Assembly (NCBI RefSeq): GCF_040438925.1
Contig: NZ_CP159258.1
Location: forward strand, 4,720,501 to 4,784,500
Length of the DNA stretch: 64,000 bases
DNA from: Pseudomonas sp. MYb327
Lineage (GTDB): Bacteria; Pseudomonadota; Gammaproteobacteria; Pseudomonadales; Pseudomonadaceae
Reading direction: 5' to 3'
The notes beneath the pieces are model-generated. The model searched no databases. It was given only the letters and a program-made list of their open reading frames with translations, and was not told the DNA's origin. Positions within the stretch are counted from its first letter, which is position 1, and every line of letters begins with the position of its first letter. Below, in pieces: positions 17,883-29,255 of the stretch. The position numbers and the translations under genes were made by a program.

Positions 17883-18109
17883 GCGCTGACAGGGCCAGCG
17901 CTGACGCGCTCAACCAGGGCCTGGATGCGTGCGGCGGTAGCGCCCTGTTTCTCTTCCTGCTCCATCAGGTTCAGTTGCAGGCTTTCGTTTTCATCCTTGG
18001 CCTGGGCCAGTTCGGCGCTCAGGGTCTGGTTGGTGCTGACCAACGTCTGGTTCTGTTGCACCAGGTCGCTGACCAGTTGTTCCAATTGGCTTAGGGATGT
18101 TTCCAACAT
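17879..18109 (-). CDS. ZapB-like / TIGR02449-like coiled-coil protein
   Basis: A 76-residue protein that is almost entirely a predicted coiled coil (MLETSLSQLEQLVSDLVQQN..., heptads of L/V and Q/E), of the type found immediately before zapA in pseudomonads. It probably works with ZapA at the division septum; the partner is inferred from overlap of the two genes by 4 nt. The start at 18109 is chosen since the coiled coil begins there and TGGAAAA lies just upstream; an in-frame ATG at 18187 would add a non-family tail. Confidence 0.78.
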   Translation of the reverse strand: MLETSLSQLEQLVSDLVQQNQTLVSTNQTLSAELAQAKDENESLQLNLMEQEEKQGATAARIQALVERVSAGPVSA

Positions 18110-18302
18110 TTTGATTTTCCAGGCATTTTCAAAGGGCGCGTACGATAAAGAAAAGTCACCACGGATGCCAGGGTTATCCAGGCGCAAGGCCTTGATTTTG
18201 CTGGCGAGTGACCTCCTTCGCGAACTTTAAAGACTGTGATTGACCCATCTGGTTCCTGCACTTCGTCGCCACAGCGTTTATGCGGCAAAAACGCGCAAGC
18301 GC

Positions 18303-18329
18303 TCAAGACTTTAGCCGCATGACCGATAA
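18303..18329 (+). promoter_or_regulatory. Candidate FliA (sigma-28) promoter for the downstream chemoreceptor
   Basis: TCAAG (18303-18307) and CCGATAA (18323-18329) separated by 15 nt approach the flagellar sigma-28 consensus (TCAAGTTT-N12-GCCGATAA), 56 bp upstream of the chemoreceptor start at 18385. Flagellar sigma control is usual for chemoreceptor genes. Confidence 0.6.
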
Positions 18330-18384
18330 GCCACTCATACGTCAGCCTCGGCACTGCTCAAGTGCGCTCTTTTCGGTAACCACC

Positions 18385-20010
18385 ATGTCCCTTCGTAATA
18401 TGAATATCGCCCCGCGAGCGTTCCTCGGTTTTGCCCTGATCGGCGGCTTGATGATGGTGTTGGGGGTGTTTGCCCTGAACCAGATGAGCAAGATTCGCGG
18501 CGCTGCCGAAAACATCACCGTCACCAGCGTGCCGAGCATCACGAGCCTCGACGAGTTCACCCAACTGACCCTGCGTCTGCGCGTGTTGTCGTATCGTCTG
18601 CTGGTGAACCGCGAGCCAGACATTCAGCAAAAGACCATGGAGTTGCTGGATCTGCGCAATCAACAGATCCGCACCGCCCAGGCCACTTACGAAAAACTGA
18701 TCAGCAGCCCGCAGGAGCGCGCCGCCTACGATCAATACGTGCAGTTGCTCGCGCAGTACCGCCAGATCGAAGACCGGATGAAGACCCTGTCGCGCAACAA
18801 TCAGGTCGACGAACTGCGCAGCCTGCTCAACGCCGATTTGCTGAGCAACTCCGAAGCGGTCAACGCGGTGTTGAGCAAGCTGGTGGAGATCAACACCCAG
18901 CAGACCCTCGACACCAACCAGCAAGCGGCGGATCAGTACGACTCGGCGTTCAATCTGGTCATTACCCTGCTGGTCATTGCTACCGGCCTGACCGTGCTGT
19001 TCGCGTGGTTGCTGACCAACAGCATCACCAAACCGATCGCTAACGCCCTGAGCGCCGCCGAGCAAATCGCCGAAGGCAACCTGACTCGCCCGATCAAGGT
19101 CGACGGGGAGGACGAGGCTGGTCGCCTGCTGGCGGCGATGGCGAAGATGCAGGACAAACTGCGCGACACCCTGCAGCGGATTTCCGGTTCGGCAACGCAA
19201 TTGGCGTCCGCTGCTGAAGAACTCAACAGCGTCACCGACGAAAGCGCCCGTGGCCTGACCCAGCAGAACAACGAAATCGAACAGGCCGCCACGGCGGTCA
19301 ACGAGATGACCAGCGCCGTGGAAGAAGTCGCGCGCAACGCCGTCAGCACGTCCGAAGCGTCGAAAAACGCCACCACGTCCGCCGGCGACGGTCGTGATCT
19401 GGTGCAGGAAACCGTCAGCGCCATCGAACGCATGAGCGCCGATGTTCAGAGCACTGCGACCTTGATTGGCGACCTGGCCAATGAATCCCGTGACATCGGC
19501 AAGGTGCTGGATGTCATTCGCGGCCTGGCCGACCAGACCAACCTGCTGGCCTTGAACGCGGCCATTGAAGCCGCGCGGGCCGGTGAAGCGGGTCGCGGGT
19601 TTGCGGTGGTGGCGGACGAGGTTCGCGCCTTGGCCCACCGCACCCAGCAGTCCACCAGCGAAATCGAACGCATGATCGGCAGCATTCAGAGCGGCACCGA
19701 GCACGCCGTGGATTCGATGCGCAACAGCACCGAGCGCGCCGAGTCGACCCTGAACATCGCCCGTGGCGCCGGGATGTCGCTGGACACCATCAACAGCGCG
19801 ATTGTCGAAATCAACGAGCGCAACCTGGTGATCGCCAGCGCTGCTGAAGAACAGGCGCAAGTGGCCCGGGAAGTGGATCGCAATCTGGTCAACATTCGGG
19901 ACTTGTCGGTGCAATCGGCGACGGGTGCCAATCAGACGAGTGCGGCGAGCAGTGAGCTGTCGCGTTTGGCCGTAGACCTGAACACCATGGTTGGGCGGTT
20001 TAGCATCTAA
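18385..20010 (+). CDS. Methyl-accepting chemotaxis protein with four-helix-bundle sensor
   Basis: A 541-aa chemoreceptor. TM1 lies at about residues 10-32 ([20 protein letters not shown]); a helical periplasmic domain of about 150 aa of the 4HB_MCP type follows, then TM2 near 190-212, HAMP ([20 protein letters not shown]), and the cytoplasmic domain with the invariant tip [19 protein letters not shown] and flanking adaptation helices. The start at 18385 ([13 protein letters not shown]) fits the typical short cytoplasmic N-terminus; an ATG at 18280 would add 35 residues and lies upstream of the candidate FliA promoter. No C-terminal CheR-tethering pentapeptide is seen. The ligand is unknown. 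Confidence 0.92.
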   Translation: MSLRNMNIAPRAFLGFALIGGLMMVLGVFALNQMSKIRGAAENITVTSVPSITSLDEFTQLTLRLRVLSYRLLVNREPDIQQKTMELLDLRNQQIRTAQATYEKLISSPQERAAYDQYVQLLAQYRQIEDRMKTLSRNNQVDELRSLLNADLLSNSEAVNAVLSKLVEINTQQTLDTNQQAADQYDSAFNLVITLLVIATGLTVLFAWLLTNSITKPIANALSAAEQIAEGNLTRPIKVDGEDEAGRLLAAMAKMQDKLRDTLQRISGSATQLASAAEELNSVTDESARGLTQQNNEIEQAATAVNEMTSAVEEVARNAVSTSEASKNATTSAGDGRDLVQETVSAIERMSADVQSTATLIGDLANESRDIGKVLDVIRGLADQTNLLALNAAIEAARAGEAGRGFAVVADEVRALAHRTQQSTSEIERMIGSIQSGTEHAVDSMRNSTERAESTLNIARGAGMSLDTINSAIVEINERNLVIASAAEEQAQVAREVDRNLVNIRDLSVQSATGANQTSAASSELSRLAVDLNTMVGRFSI

Positions 20011-20028
20011 TCCATAGACGCCCCGATC

Positions 20029-20094
20029 TGTAGGAGCCGGCTTGCTGGCGATGGCGCCAGTGAAATCGCTATCGCCAGCCACCCGGCTCCTACA
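20029..20094. repeat. REP doublet (TGTAGGAGC family)
   Basis: TGTAGGAGCCGGCTTGCTGG and a slightly diverged inverse copy (GCCAGCCACCCGGCTCCTAC) lie between the chemoreceptor gene and cvrA. Confidence 0.83.
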
Positions 20095-20238
20095 AGGATC
20101 GCGTAGGGCTGAAAGCGCGCCGGGCTTTTGATCTGCAAAAGCTTTTTGACAGCATCACATTTCAACAGGTTAGAATCGCTGGCACGCAGACTGCATGGTC
20201 AGTTTGTGCCCGCCTTTCAGCTTTCTGGAGTACTGCCT

Positions 20239-21981
20239 TTGAATGCGACGACCATCAACAGCCTGTTCTTGATCGGCGCGTTGCTGGTAGGTGCGAGCAT
20301 TCTGGTGAGTTCCCTTTCTTCCCGCCTCGGCATCCCGATTCTGGTGATTATCCTGGCCGTGGGCATGGCCGCCGGCGTCGATGGCGGCGGCATTATTTTC
20401 GACAACTACCCCACGGCTTATCTGGTCGGCAACCTCGCACTGGCGGTGATCCTGCTCGACGGCGGCTTGCGCACCCGGGTATCGAGTTTCCGCGTGGCGT
20501 TATGGCCAGCGTTGTCGCTGGCGACTGTCGGGGTGTTGATTACCACCGGGCTGACCGGCATGGCCGCAGCCTGGTTGTTCGACCTGAATCTGATTCAAGG
20601 CTTGTTGATTGGCGCCATTGTCGGTTCCACCGACGCCGCCGCGGTGTTCTCGCTGCTGGGCGGCAAAGGCCTGAACGAACGGGTGACCGCCAGCCTGGAA
20701 ATCGAATCCGGCAGCAACGACCCCATGGCGGTGTTCCTCACCGTGACCCTGATAGACATGCTTGCCAGCGGCCAGACCGGCCTGCACTGGAGCCTGCTGA
20801 CTCACCTGCTGCGCGAGTTCGGCATCGGCGGCGTGATTGGCCTGGGCGGTGGCTGGTTGATGCTGCAACTGGTCAACCGCATCAACCTGGCCACCGGCCT
20901 CTATCCGATCCTGGTCATCGCCGGCGGCCTGGTGGTGTTCGCGCTGACCAACGCCTTGCATGGCAGCGGCTTCCTGGCGGTGTACTTGTGCGGCCTGGTG
21001 ATCGGCAATCGCCCGGTGCGCAGCCGACACGGCATCCTGCACATGCTCGACGGCATGGCCTGGCTCGCACAGATCGGCATGTTTCTGGTGTTGGGCCTGC
21101 TGGTCACGCCTCACGACTTGCTGCCGATTGCCCTGCCGGCTCTCGCCCTGGCGCTGTGGATGATTCTGTTTGCCCGGCCACTGTCGGTGATCGTTGGCCT
21201 GTTGCCGTTCAAGGCGTTCCACGGCCGCGAGAAGGTCTTCATTTCCTGGGTCGGCTTGCGCGGCGCAGTCCCGATCATTCTGGCGGTGTTCCCGCTGATG
21301 GCTGGCCTGCCCAATGCCCAGCTCTACTTCAACCTTGCCTTCTTTATCGTGCTGGTTTCGCTGCTGGTGCAGGGCACGAGCCTGCCGTGGGTGGCAAAGC
21401 TTTTGAAAGTGACCGTTCCGCCAGAGCCTGCGCCGATCTCTCGCTCCGCCCTCGAAGTCCACGTCACCAGCGAGTGGGAGCTGTTCGTTTATCGCCTCGG
21501 CGCGGAAAAATGGTGCATCGGCTCGCCCCTTCGCGAACTGAAAATGCCCGAAGGCACACGCATCGCGGCACTGTTTCGTGGCCAGCAACTGCTCCATCCG
21601 TCGGGTAGTACGGTGCTCGAAGTGGACGATTTGCTCTGCGTAATCGGCCATGAACACAACCTTCCTGCACTTGGAAAACTGTTCAGCCAGGCACCGCAAC
21701 GCGGCCTCGACTTGCGCTTCTTCGGCGACTTCGTACTCGAAGGAGACGCCCAACTGGCCGCGGTTGCTGCCCTGTACGGGTTGAAGGTCGAAGGCATCGA
21801 TCCGGAGATGTCCCTGGGCAAGTTCATTGCCCAGAAAGTGGGGGGCGCACCGGTGGTTGGCGACCAGGTGGAATGGAACAACACCATCTGGACCGTCGCG
21901 GTCATGGACGGGAACAAGATCGGCAAAGTGGGCGTCAGATTCCCCGAAGGAAGTCGCCCGGGCCCCGGGCTCTTCCTCTAA
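20239..21981 (+). CDS. cvrA: Potassium/proton antiporter CvrA (NhaP2)
   Basis: CPA1-family cation/proton exchanger with about 12-13 membrane segments and a C-terminal RCK_C-like regulatory region from about residue 400. It helps control K+ and cell volume. Diagnostic blocks are [56 protein letters not shown] and [18 protein letters not shown]. Translation most likely begins at a TTG codon (20239), 8 nt behind a clean GGAG box, giving [14 protein letters not shown] and 580 aa. This matches the family start; the longer reading from 20128 adds non-family residues. mscK follows after 34 bp, suggesting an osmotic-adaptation operon. Confidence 0.93.
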   Translation: MNATTINSLFLIGALLVGASILVSSLSSRLGIPILVIILAVGMAAGVDGGGIIFDNYPTAYLVGNLALAVILLDGGLRTRVSSFRVALWPALSLATVGVLITTGLTGMAAAWLFDLNLIQGLLIGAIVGSTDAAAVFSLLGGKGLNERVTASLEIESGSNDPMAVFLTVTLIDMLASGQTGLHWSLLTHLLREFGIGGVIGLGGGWLMLQLVNRINLATGLYPILVIAGGLVVFALTNALHGSGFLAVYLCGLVIGNRPVRSRHGILHMLDGMAWLAQIGMFLVLGLLVTPHDLLPIALPALALALWMILFARPLSVIVGLLPFKAFHGREKVFISWVGLRGAVPIILAVFPLMAGLPNAQLYFNLAFFIVLVSLLVQGTSLPWVAKLLKVTVPPEPAPISRSALEVHVTSEWELFVYRLGAEKWCIGSPLRELKMPEGTRIAALFRGQQLLHPSGSTVLEVDDLLCVIGHEHNLPALGKLFSQAPQRGLDLRFFGDFVLEGDAQLAAVAALYGLKVEGIDPEMSLGKFIAQKVGGAPVVGDQVEWNNTIWTVAVMDGNKIGKVGVRFPEGSRPGPGLFL

Positions 21982-22015
21982 ACTCCATTCTTCGCCTCGT
22001 ATCTGATCGGTCTCT

Positions 22016-25000
22016 ATGTCAAGCCTGCGCACTTTTTTCGTCATGGTCCTTTTGGGCCTGAGCCTCTCTGCCGGTACCTTACAAGCCGCCGAACCGCCCA
22101 CCCGCGAATCCGTGCAGGCGAGCCTGGACAAGATCGCCGACCGTAAACTGCCGGAAGCCGATCAAAAGGCCCTGCAATCGGTCCTGCAAAGCACGCTGAC
22201 ACAGCTAAACAACCAGAGCGATTACGAGCAGAAACTGGTCGACCTCAAGCAACAACTGGCGACCGCCCCCAAACAGACCATCGAAAACCAGCGTGAGCTG
22301 ACCCGCCTCAAGGCCGGCAGCGTGCCGCCAGTGGCGCAACGCTTTGGCAAAGAGTCGATTCAGCAGCTTGAGCAAATGCTCACCGAGCGTTCGACCCAGC
22401 AAAGTGATTTGCAAAAGGCCCTGGGCGACGCCAACAGCCTGATCATTACCGCCCAGACTCGTCCCGAACGCGCCCAGGCGGAAATTTCCGCCAGCCAGAC
22501 GCGCATCCAGCAGATCAACAACATCCTCAAGTCCGGTAAAGACGCCGGCAAGACCTTGAGTGCCGAGCAGCGCGATCAGCTGAATGCCGAGCTCATGGCG
22601 CTGAACGCCCTGATTCCGCTGCGCCGTCAGGAACTGGCCGGAAACAACCAACTGCAAGACCTCGGCAACAGCCAGCATGATCTGTTATCGGAAAAGTCCG
22701 ACCGCCTGGATCAGGAAATTCAAGAGCTGCAAAACCTGATCAATGAGAAACGCCTCGCTCAATCTCAAGAAACGGTCACCCAGCAATCCATCGAAGCGCA
22801 GAAGGCTGGCGGCAGCAGCCTGTTGGCCACCGAGAGCACGGCCAACCTGAAGCTTTCCGACTACCTGCTCAAAAGTACCGACCGTCTCAACGTCGTCACC
22901 CAGAAAAACCTGCAAACCAAGCAACAACTGGACAGCCTGACCCAGAGCGATTCCGCCCTGGATGAACAGATCAACGTCCTCAAGGGCAGCCTGTTGCTCT
23001 CCAAAATTCTCTACAAACAGAAACAGGCCTTGCCGCGACTGCGGGTTGACCGCGACCTTGCCGACCAGATTGCCGACATTCGCCTGTATCAATTCGAAGT
23101 CAGCCAGCAACGCGAACTTCTAAGCAACCCGGCCACCTACGTCGACAACCTGCTGGCAGCCCAGCCGCCCGAGCAGGTCACACCGCAGCTGCGCAAAAGC
23201 CTGCTGGAGCTGGCTACAACCCGCGCCGATCTGCTGGAACGGCTGAACCGCGAACTGAGCGCGGTGCTCAACGAATCCATCACCCTGCAGTTGAACCAGA
23301 AGCAACTGCTTAGCACTGCACAAAGCCTGCGGGCGACGCTCGATGAGCAGATGTTCTGGATTCCCAGCAACAAGCCGCTGGACCTGGAGTGGCTGCGCGC
23401 GGTGCCAGAACGCCTGAAACGTCAGGTCGATACCCTGCCTTGGGCTTCGAGCCTGAGTGAATTGGTTGACGGCCTGACCCAGCGTCCGCTGCTGTTCCTG
23501 CCGTTGGCCTTGCTGATTGGCGCACTGCTGTGGCGCCGCAAGCAGTTGTATGCCCGTCTGAACAAGGTTCACCAGGACATCGGCCACTTCAAGCGTGACA
23601 GCCAGTGGCACACACCTCAGGCCATTTTGATCAACATCCTGCTGGCGATGCCGGTGGCGCTGGGTCTCGCGCTGTGTGGGCTGGCGTTGCAAATCGACGC
23701 TCGCGGGCAGAATGCGAGCATGGGCGCAGCGATACTGCAAATGGCCGGAGCGTGGCTGGTGTTCTACACCGCGTACCGGATTCTGGCGCCAGGTGGCGTG
23801 GCAGAACTGCATTTCCGCTGGGAAAAACCCCAGGTTGAATTCCTCCGTGGCTGGGTCCGTCGCCTTGGCATGGTGGTGATGGCGCTGGTCACCGTGGTGG
23901 CGGTCGCGGAACTGCAACCGGCGGCCCTGGCCGATGACGTGCTCGGTATGCCGGTGGTGCTCATCTGCTACGCCTTGATGACCTGGCTACTCAGCCGCTT
24001 GCTGATCAGCAGCCCAACCCACGAAAACGCCTCGCTGTTCCGCAAGGTCCTGGGCATCCTGTTTACCGCGCTGCCCATCGCGTTGTTCGTGGCCGTGTGC
24101 TTCGGCTATTACTACACCGCGCTCAAACTCAGCGACCGGTTGATCAACACCCTTTACTTGCTGATGTTCTGGCTGGTGATCGAAGCAACTTTCGTACGCG
24201 GCCTGAGCGTCGCGGCACGACGCCTGGCTTATCAGCGCGCCCTGGCCAAACGTCAGGCGGCGAAAGAGGCCGGCGACGGCGAAGCGGTCATCGAAGAGCC
24301 GACTTTGGACATCGAGAAGGTTAACGAACAGTCCCTGCGCCTGATCCGCCTGGCGTTGCTGGGCGGCTTCATCGCCGCGCTGTACTGGGTCTGGTCGGAC
24401 TTGATTTCGGTGTTCTCGTACCTGGACAACATCACCCTCTACGAATACACCAGCGGCACCGGCGCCAACATGAGCATGGTGCCGATCAGCATTGGCGACA
24501 TGCTCGGTGCGCTGATCATCATCGGCATCACCTTTGCGCTGGCGCGTAACTTGCCCGGCCTGCTGGAAGTGTTCGTGCTGTCAAAGCTGAATCTGGCTCA
24601 GGGCAGCGCCTATGCCACCACTACGTTGCTCTCCTACGTGATCGCCGGCATCGGTTTTGTCTCGACCTTATCGACGCTGGGCGTGAGTTGGGACAAGTTG
24701 CAATGGCTGGTCGCCGCGCTTTCGGTCGGCCTCGGCTTCGGCATGCAGGAGATCTTCGCCAACTTCATCTCCGGCATCATGATCCTGTTCGAACGTCCGG
24801 TGCGGATCGGCGACACCATCACCATCGGCAACCTGTCGGGCACGGTGAGCAAGATCCGCATCCGCGCCACGACCATCACCGACTTCGACCGCAAGGACAT
24901 CATCGTCCCGAACAAGACGTTCATTACCGGACAATTGATCAACTGGTCCCTGACCGACACCATCACCCGGGTGACACTGAAGCTCGGGGTCGACTACGGC

Positions 25001-25366
25001 TCGGACCTGGATCTGGTGAAAGAATTGCTGTTGAAAGCCGCGCGGGAAAACCCACGGGTACTCAAGGAACCGGAGCCGCACGTGTATTTCCTGAATTTCG
25101 GCGAAAGTACCCTCGATCACGAGTTGCGCATGCATGTGCGCGACCTCGGCGACCGCAACCCGGTGCTCGACGAGGTCAACCGCTTCATCAACCGCGAGTT
25201 CAAGAAGCAGCACATCAACATCTCGTTCCGGCAGATGGAGGTTTACCTCAAGAACCTTCATGGCCAGGAGTACAAGATGGTGCCGATTGAGCCGGAAGCA
25301 AAAACCATCGTGCCGTTGGTCGACGGCAAACCGGTGCAAGAGCCACCTCCCGCCAAGCTCGACTAA
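22016..25366 (+). CDS. mscK: Mechanosensitive channel MscK (KefA)
   Basis: Large potassium-responsive mechanosensitive channel of 1116 aa. A signal peptide (about residues 1-25, ending TLQAA) precedes a long periplasmic coiled-coil porin-like domain (about residues 30-480), an array of membrane helices (about 490-900), and the MscS-like core: the pore helix region near 915-945, GLGFGMQEIFANFISGIMILFERP, then VSKIRIRATTITDFDRKDIIVPN of the beta domain. It protects against hypo-osmotic lysis. It follows cvrA closely and precedes selO by 48 bp, in which a 10-bp perfect hairpin lies. Confidence 0.95.
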   Translation: MSSLRTFFVMVLLGLSLSAGTLQAAEPPTRESVQASLDKIADRKLPEADQKALQSVLQSTLTQLNNQSDYEQKLVDLKQQLATAPKQTIENQRELTRLKAGSVPPVAQRFGKESIQQLEQMLTERSTQQSDLQKALGDANSLIITAQTRPERAQAEISASQTRIQQINNILKSGKDAGKTLSAEQRDQLNAELMALNALIPLRRQELAGNNQLQDLGNSQHDLLSEKSDRLDQEIQELQNLINEKRLAQSQETVTQQSIEAQKAGGSSLLATESTANLKLSDYLLKSTDRLNVVTQKNLQTKQQLDSLTQSDSALDEQINVLKGSLLLSKILYKQKQALPRLRVDRDLADQIADIRLYQFEVSQQRELLSNPATYVDNLLAAQPPEQVTPQLRKSLLELATTRADLLERLNRELSAVLNESITLQLNQKQLLSTAQSLRATLDEQMFWIPSNKPLDLEWLRAVPERLKRQVDTLPWASSLSELVDGLTQRPLLFLPLALLIGALLWRRKQLYARLNKVHQDIGHFKRDSQWHTPQAILINILLAMPVALGLALCGLALQIDARGQNASMGAAILQMAGAWLVFYTAYRILAPGGVAELHFRWEKPQVEFLRGWVRRLGMVVMALVTVVAVAELQPAALADDVLGMPVVLICYALMTWLLSRLLISSPTHENASLFRKVLGILFTALPIALFVAVCFGYYYTALKLSDRLINTLYLLMFWLVIEATFVRGLSVAARRLAYQRALAKRQAAKEAGDGEAVIEEPTLDIEKVNEQSLRLIRLALLGGFIAALYWVWSDLISVFSYLDNITLYEYTSGTGANMSMVPISIGDMLGALIIIGITFALARNLPGLLEVFVLSKLNLAQGSAYATTTLLSYVIAGIGFVSTLSTLGVSWDKLQWLVAALSVGLGFGMQEIFANFISGIMILFERPVRIGDTITIGNLSGTVSKIRIRATTITDFDRKDIIVPNKTFITGQLINWSLTDTITRVTLKLGVDYGSDLDLVKELLLKAARENPRVLKEPEPHVYFLNFGESTLDHELRMHVRDLGDRNPVLDEVNRFINREFKKQHINISFRQMEVYLKNLHGQEYKMVPIEPEAKTIVPLVDGKPVQEPPPAKLD

Positions 25367-26878
<1,512 letters not shown>

Positions 26879-26884
26879 ACACTG

Positions 26885-27286
26885 TCAGATGAAGGTTTCC
26901 ACCGATACACGAAAGCGTTCGGACAACCAGCGGATCTGCCGCAGGTTGAGCTGACGCTTGCCGCTCAGGATCTCGGATACCACCGACTGAGTGCCGACAC
27001 CGGGCAGGTCGCTCTGGGTCAGGCCATGTTCCCGCATCAAGTACCCGAGGACGTCGGCACCGCTAGGCTTCGGCATTGGGTGATGCTTGTTATCCCATTC
27101 CTCAATCCAGTCACCAATGATCTCTACCAGGCTCATCAGAGGATGGTTCTCATCGAGGCCAGTCATCTCGAGCAACTCGTCTAGCGCTTGCACCAACTTG
27201 TCATAGTCGTCTTCATTTTTTGGCTTGCGTAGCAAAGGGGAAACGAACTCCCAATGCTCGGCAGCCCTTTTGATCAGAACACTCAT
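26885..27286 (-). CDS. higA: HigA-type antitoxin, Xre-like HTH
   Basis: A 133-aa DNA-binding antitoxin. Residues about 70-130 contain a helix-turn-helix (LGYLMREHGLTQSDLPG...SVVSEILSGKRQLNLRQIRWLSERF) typical of HigA proteins of the HigB-HigA type II family. The acidic N-terminal half is the usual toxin-contacting region. A GGAGGAAAG Shine-Dalgarno lies in front of the start at 27286, and the start overlaps the end of the toxin remnant. A perfect palindrome (27465-27481) in the upstream promoter is the likely operator. The antitoxin seems intact although its toxin gene is not. Confidence 0.85.
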   Translation of the reverse strand: MSVLIKRAAEHWEFVSPLLRKPKNEDDYDKLVQALDELLEMTGLDENHPLMSLVEIIGDWIEEWDNKHHPMPKPSGADVLGYLMREHGLTQSDLPGVGTQSVVSEILSGKRQLNLRQIRWLSERFRVSVETFI

Positions 27287-27415
27287 GTTCTTTCCTCCTT
27301 CCATTTTCCGCGATCATATTCGCGGTGATCCAGCACGTGCTTGATATAAAGCTTTTGCGACCGATACCCATATTGTCTTGGCTTCACGTATTCGTTTTTG
27401 GCTGATGACATGCAT
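27283..27415 (-). pseudogene. higB: Remnant of higB toxin with internal deletion
   Basis: Reading from ATG 27415 gives MHVISQKRIREAK, the N-terminus of HigB-type RelE-fold toxins. In the +1 frame, from ATG 27411, the sequence encodes a 42-codon ORF containing LYIKHVLDHREYDRGKWKEE, the typical C-terminal strand and helix of the same family, ending in TGA overlapping the higA start. The family is about 90-110 aa, so some 60 codons with most of the catalytic core are missing and the two ends are out of frame. The retained C-terminal frame preserves overlap with higA. It is probably non-toxic. Confidence 0.75.
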
Positions 27416-27464
27416 GCAACATCCTTATCGCACTCTGCTATGGGGAGTTAATCACAGCTCAAAA

Positions 27465-27481
27465 TATCGCAAGTTGCGATA
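27465..27481. promoter_or_regulatory. Probable HigA operator palindrome
   Basis: TATCGCAA-G-TTGCGATA is a perfect 8+1+8 inverted repeat about 50 bp upstream of the higB remnant. A half-site, TATCGCA, recurs at 27426-27432. Position and symmetry fit autoregulation by HigA. Confidence 0.65.
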
Positions 27482-27608
27482 ATCATAAAATGACCAATGG
27501 TCTCGCTCAGTACGACTCAGCCTAGTTTTATCGACTGACACTGCACGATTGAAAATATGAGCAAACGTCTCCAAATAGAAGCGATCGGCTTCTTAACAGG
27601 ACTTCCTC

Positions 27609-28043
27609 ATGACCACCCCACTTCTCATCCCCTGCCCCCACTGCAACGGCCTTAACCGCATCCCCGCCGAGCGCCTGGGCGACCATCCCAAATGCGGTCG
27701 CTGCAAGGCTGAAGTCCTGCTGAACAAACCCTTCGAACTCAAGCAAGGCGACTACGCCAGTCAAATCAAAGGTGATCTGCCGCTGCTGGTGGACGTTTGG
27801 GCGGACTGGTGCGGGCCGTGCAAATCCTTTGCACCGGTGTTCGAGCAGGCGGCGGGGCAATTGGCGGGCAAGTGTCGACTGGCCAAGCTGGATAGCGAGG
27901 CGAACCAGCAGTTGTCGGCGCAGTTGGGGATTCGCTCGATTCCGAGTTTGATTCTGTTCAAGAACGGTCGGGAAGTTGCTCGCCAAAGTGGAGCATTCCC
28001 GCTGCCGCAGTTGATGAGCTGGTTGCGCAGCCAGGGAATCTGA
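27609..28043 (+). CDS. trxC: Thioredoxin TrxC (thioredoxin 2)
   Basis: Cytoplasmic disulfide reductase of the zinc-containing thioredoxin 2 type, 144 aa. Two CxxC pairs in the N-terminal extension (C9/C12 and C29/C32) bind zinc, and the thioredoxin fold carries the WCGPCK active site (C68, C71). These features separate it from TrxA. It lies alone between the higBA remnant and a convergent ParA-type gene. TrxC is commonly induced by oxidative stress; no clear OxyR site was identified. Confidence 0.96.
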   Translation: MTTPLLIPCPHCNGLNRIPAERLGDHPKCGRCKAEVLLNKPFELKQGDYASQIKGDLPLLVDVWADWCGPCKSFAPVFEQAAGQLAGKCRLAKLDSEANQQLSAQLGIRSIPSLILFKNGREVARQSGAFPLPQLMSWLRSQGI

Positions 28044-28054
28044 CGCCGCATTAA

Positions 28055-28130
28055 AAGATCGCAGCCTGCGGCAGCTCCTACGCTTTGCGTAACCCTGCAG
28101 GAGCTGCCGAAGGCTGCGATCGTTTGATCT
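28055..28130. repeat. REP doublet (GATCGCAGCC family)
   Basis: GATCGCAGCCTGCGGCAGCT and its near-perfect inverse (AGCTGCCGAAGGCTGCGATC) enclose about 25 nt between the convergent trxC and ParA-like genes. This is a third REP family in the window. Confidence 0.82.
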
Positions 28131-28901
28131 TCAGCTGTTTTCCAGCAAGTTATGCAACTCGACAAACTGCTGAGTCAGCTTGTGCCGCGGATCGAGATGG
28201 ATCAGCGGCGTGTTGGCCTGATGGGATTCGCGCATACGCACCGAGCTGCCCAGGTACACCGGCAACACCGGCAAGCCTTCGGCGATCAGTTCGTCGAGGA
28301 TTTGCTGCGGCAGGCTGGCGCGGGCCTGGAACTGGTTGACCACAATGCCTTCGACTTCCAGGCCTTCGTTGTGATCTTCCTTCAGTTCTTCTATTTCAGC
28401 CAGCAGACCGTATAGCGCCTGACGAGAAAAACTGTCGCAATCGAACGGGATCAGCACACGATCGGCGGCAATTAGCGCTGAAACCGCATAAAAATTCAAA
28501 GCCGGAGGCGTATCCAGGTAAATACGGTCGTAATCGCCATCAAGCTCCTCAAGCAATTTTCGCAGCTTGTTGATCTTGTGCTTGGCCTCAAGCTTGGGCT
28601 GCAAATCCGCCAGCTCGGCCGTGGCAGTGATGACGTGCAGGTTGTCGAACGGGGTTTCGTAGATATCGACCGAGTTTTTCTTGGAGAAAGGCCCGGAAGA
28701 CAAGGTTTGCTTGAAGAAATCGGCAATCCCCATCGGGATGTCTTCGCCGGTGAGCCCCGTCAGGTACTGAGTGGAGTTGGCCTGGGCATCGAGATCCACC
28801 AACAAGGTGCGATAACCCTCGCTGGCGCTGACCGCCGCCAGATTGCAGGCAATGCTGGACTTGCCCACGCCACCTTTCTGATTGAACACCACGCGCCGCA
28901 T
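28131..28901 (-). CDS. Orphan ParA-family ATPase
   Basis: A 256-aa deviant Walker-type ATPase. The N-terminal [10 protein letters not shown] is the ParA/MinD signature P-loop with signature lysine, [10 protein letters not shown] is the A' motif, and YLDTPPAL the Walker B-like segment. Such proteins position DNA, protein clusters or machinery using ATP-dependent dimerisation. The start at 28901 follows a strong GGAGG box. No parB or parS-like sequence was seen beside it, so it is chromosomally orphan and its cargo is unknown. PAO1 has a similar gene in this neighbourhood, as far as I recall. Confidence 0.88.
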   Translation of the reverse strand: MRRVVFNQKGGVGKSSIACNLAAVSASEGYRTLLVDLDAQANSTQYLTGLTGEDIPMGIADFFKQTLSSGPFSKKNSVDIYETPFDNLHVITATAELADLQPKLEAKHKINKLRKLLEELDGDYDRIYLDTPPALNFYAVSALIAADRVLIPFDCDSFSRQALYGLLAEIEELKEDHNEGLEVEGIVVNQFQARASLPQQILDELIAEGLPVLPVYLGSSVRMRESHQANTPLIHLDPRHKLTQQFVELHNLLENS

Positions 28902-29255
28902 GTCAAAACCTCCGTGTATCAAAGAATGACCGAGTGTAGTGGGCCTCGGCGGTGCTTAGCTACCGCGCAGGCATAGGGACTACACAGTCATAGCCGATCT
29001 CTCGCGGAAAAAGCCGAAAAAAAGGCTTGGGGATAAAAATCAAAACCGACAGACGGGCCGTGGACAATGTGAATAATTATCAAACGTCCAGTTTTTGCGA
29101 ACCAATCGGTACATATCATTGAGCAAAATGTAACCAGTATTTGCTACACGTCCGCCGCACCCGGATAATGCGCGCCACTCGGCGCAATCGCCACGTAGGT
29201 GAGTCGTGGTTTTCGGCCACTCATCGCGTCAACGAAGCCTGCAAGGGCGGGATGA
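28902..29255 (+). promoter_or_regulatory. Upstream region of the aryl polyene cluster
   Basis: A 354-bp non-coding interval between the divergent ParA-like gene and the pigment operon. It is AT-richer than its surroundings and contains a small AAGCC/GGCTT hairpin near 29008-29025. A reasonable sigma-70 candidate has -35 TTGAGC (29119-29124), a 17-bp spacer and -10 TGCTAC (29142-29147), about 110 bp before the first gene. No other gene is visible. Confidence 0.4.

Noticed and set aside
28131..28901. Plasmid or integrated-element partition locus
   Set aside because: The ParA-like gene has no parB, no parS-like repeats and no mobile element signs around it; it lies among core genes.
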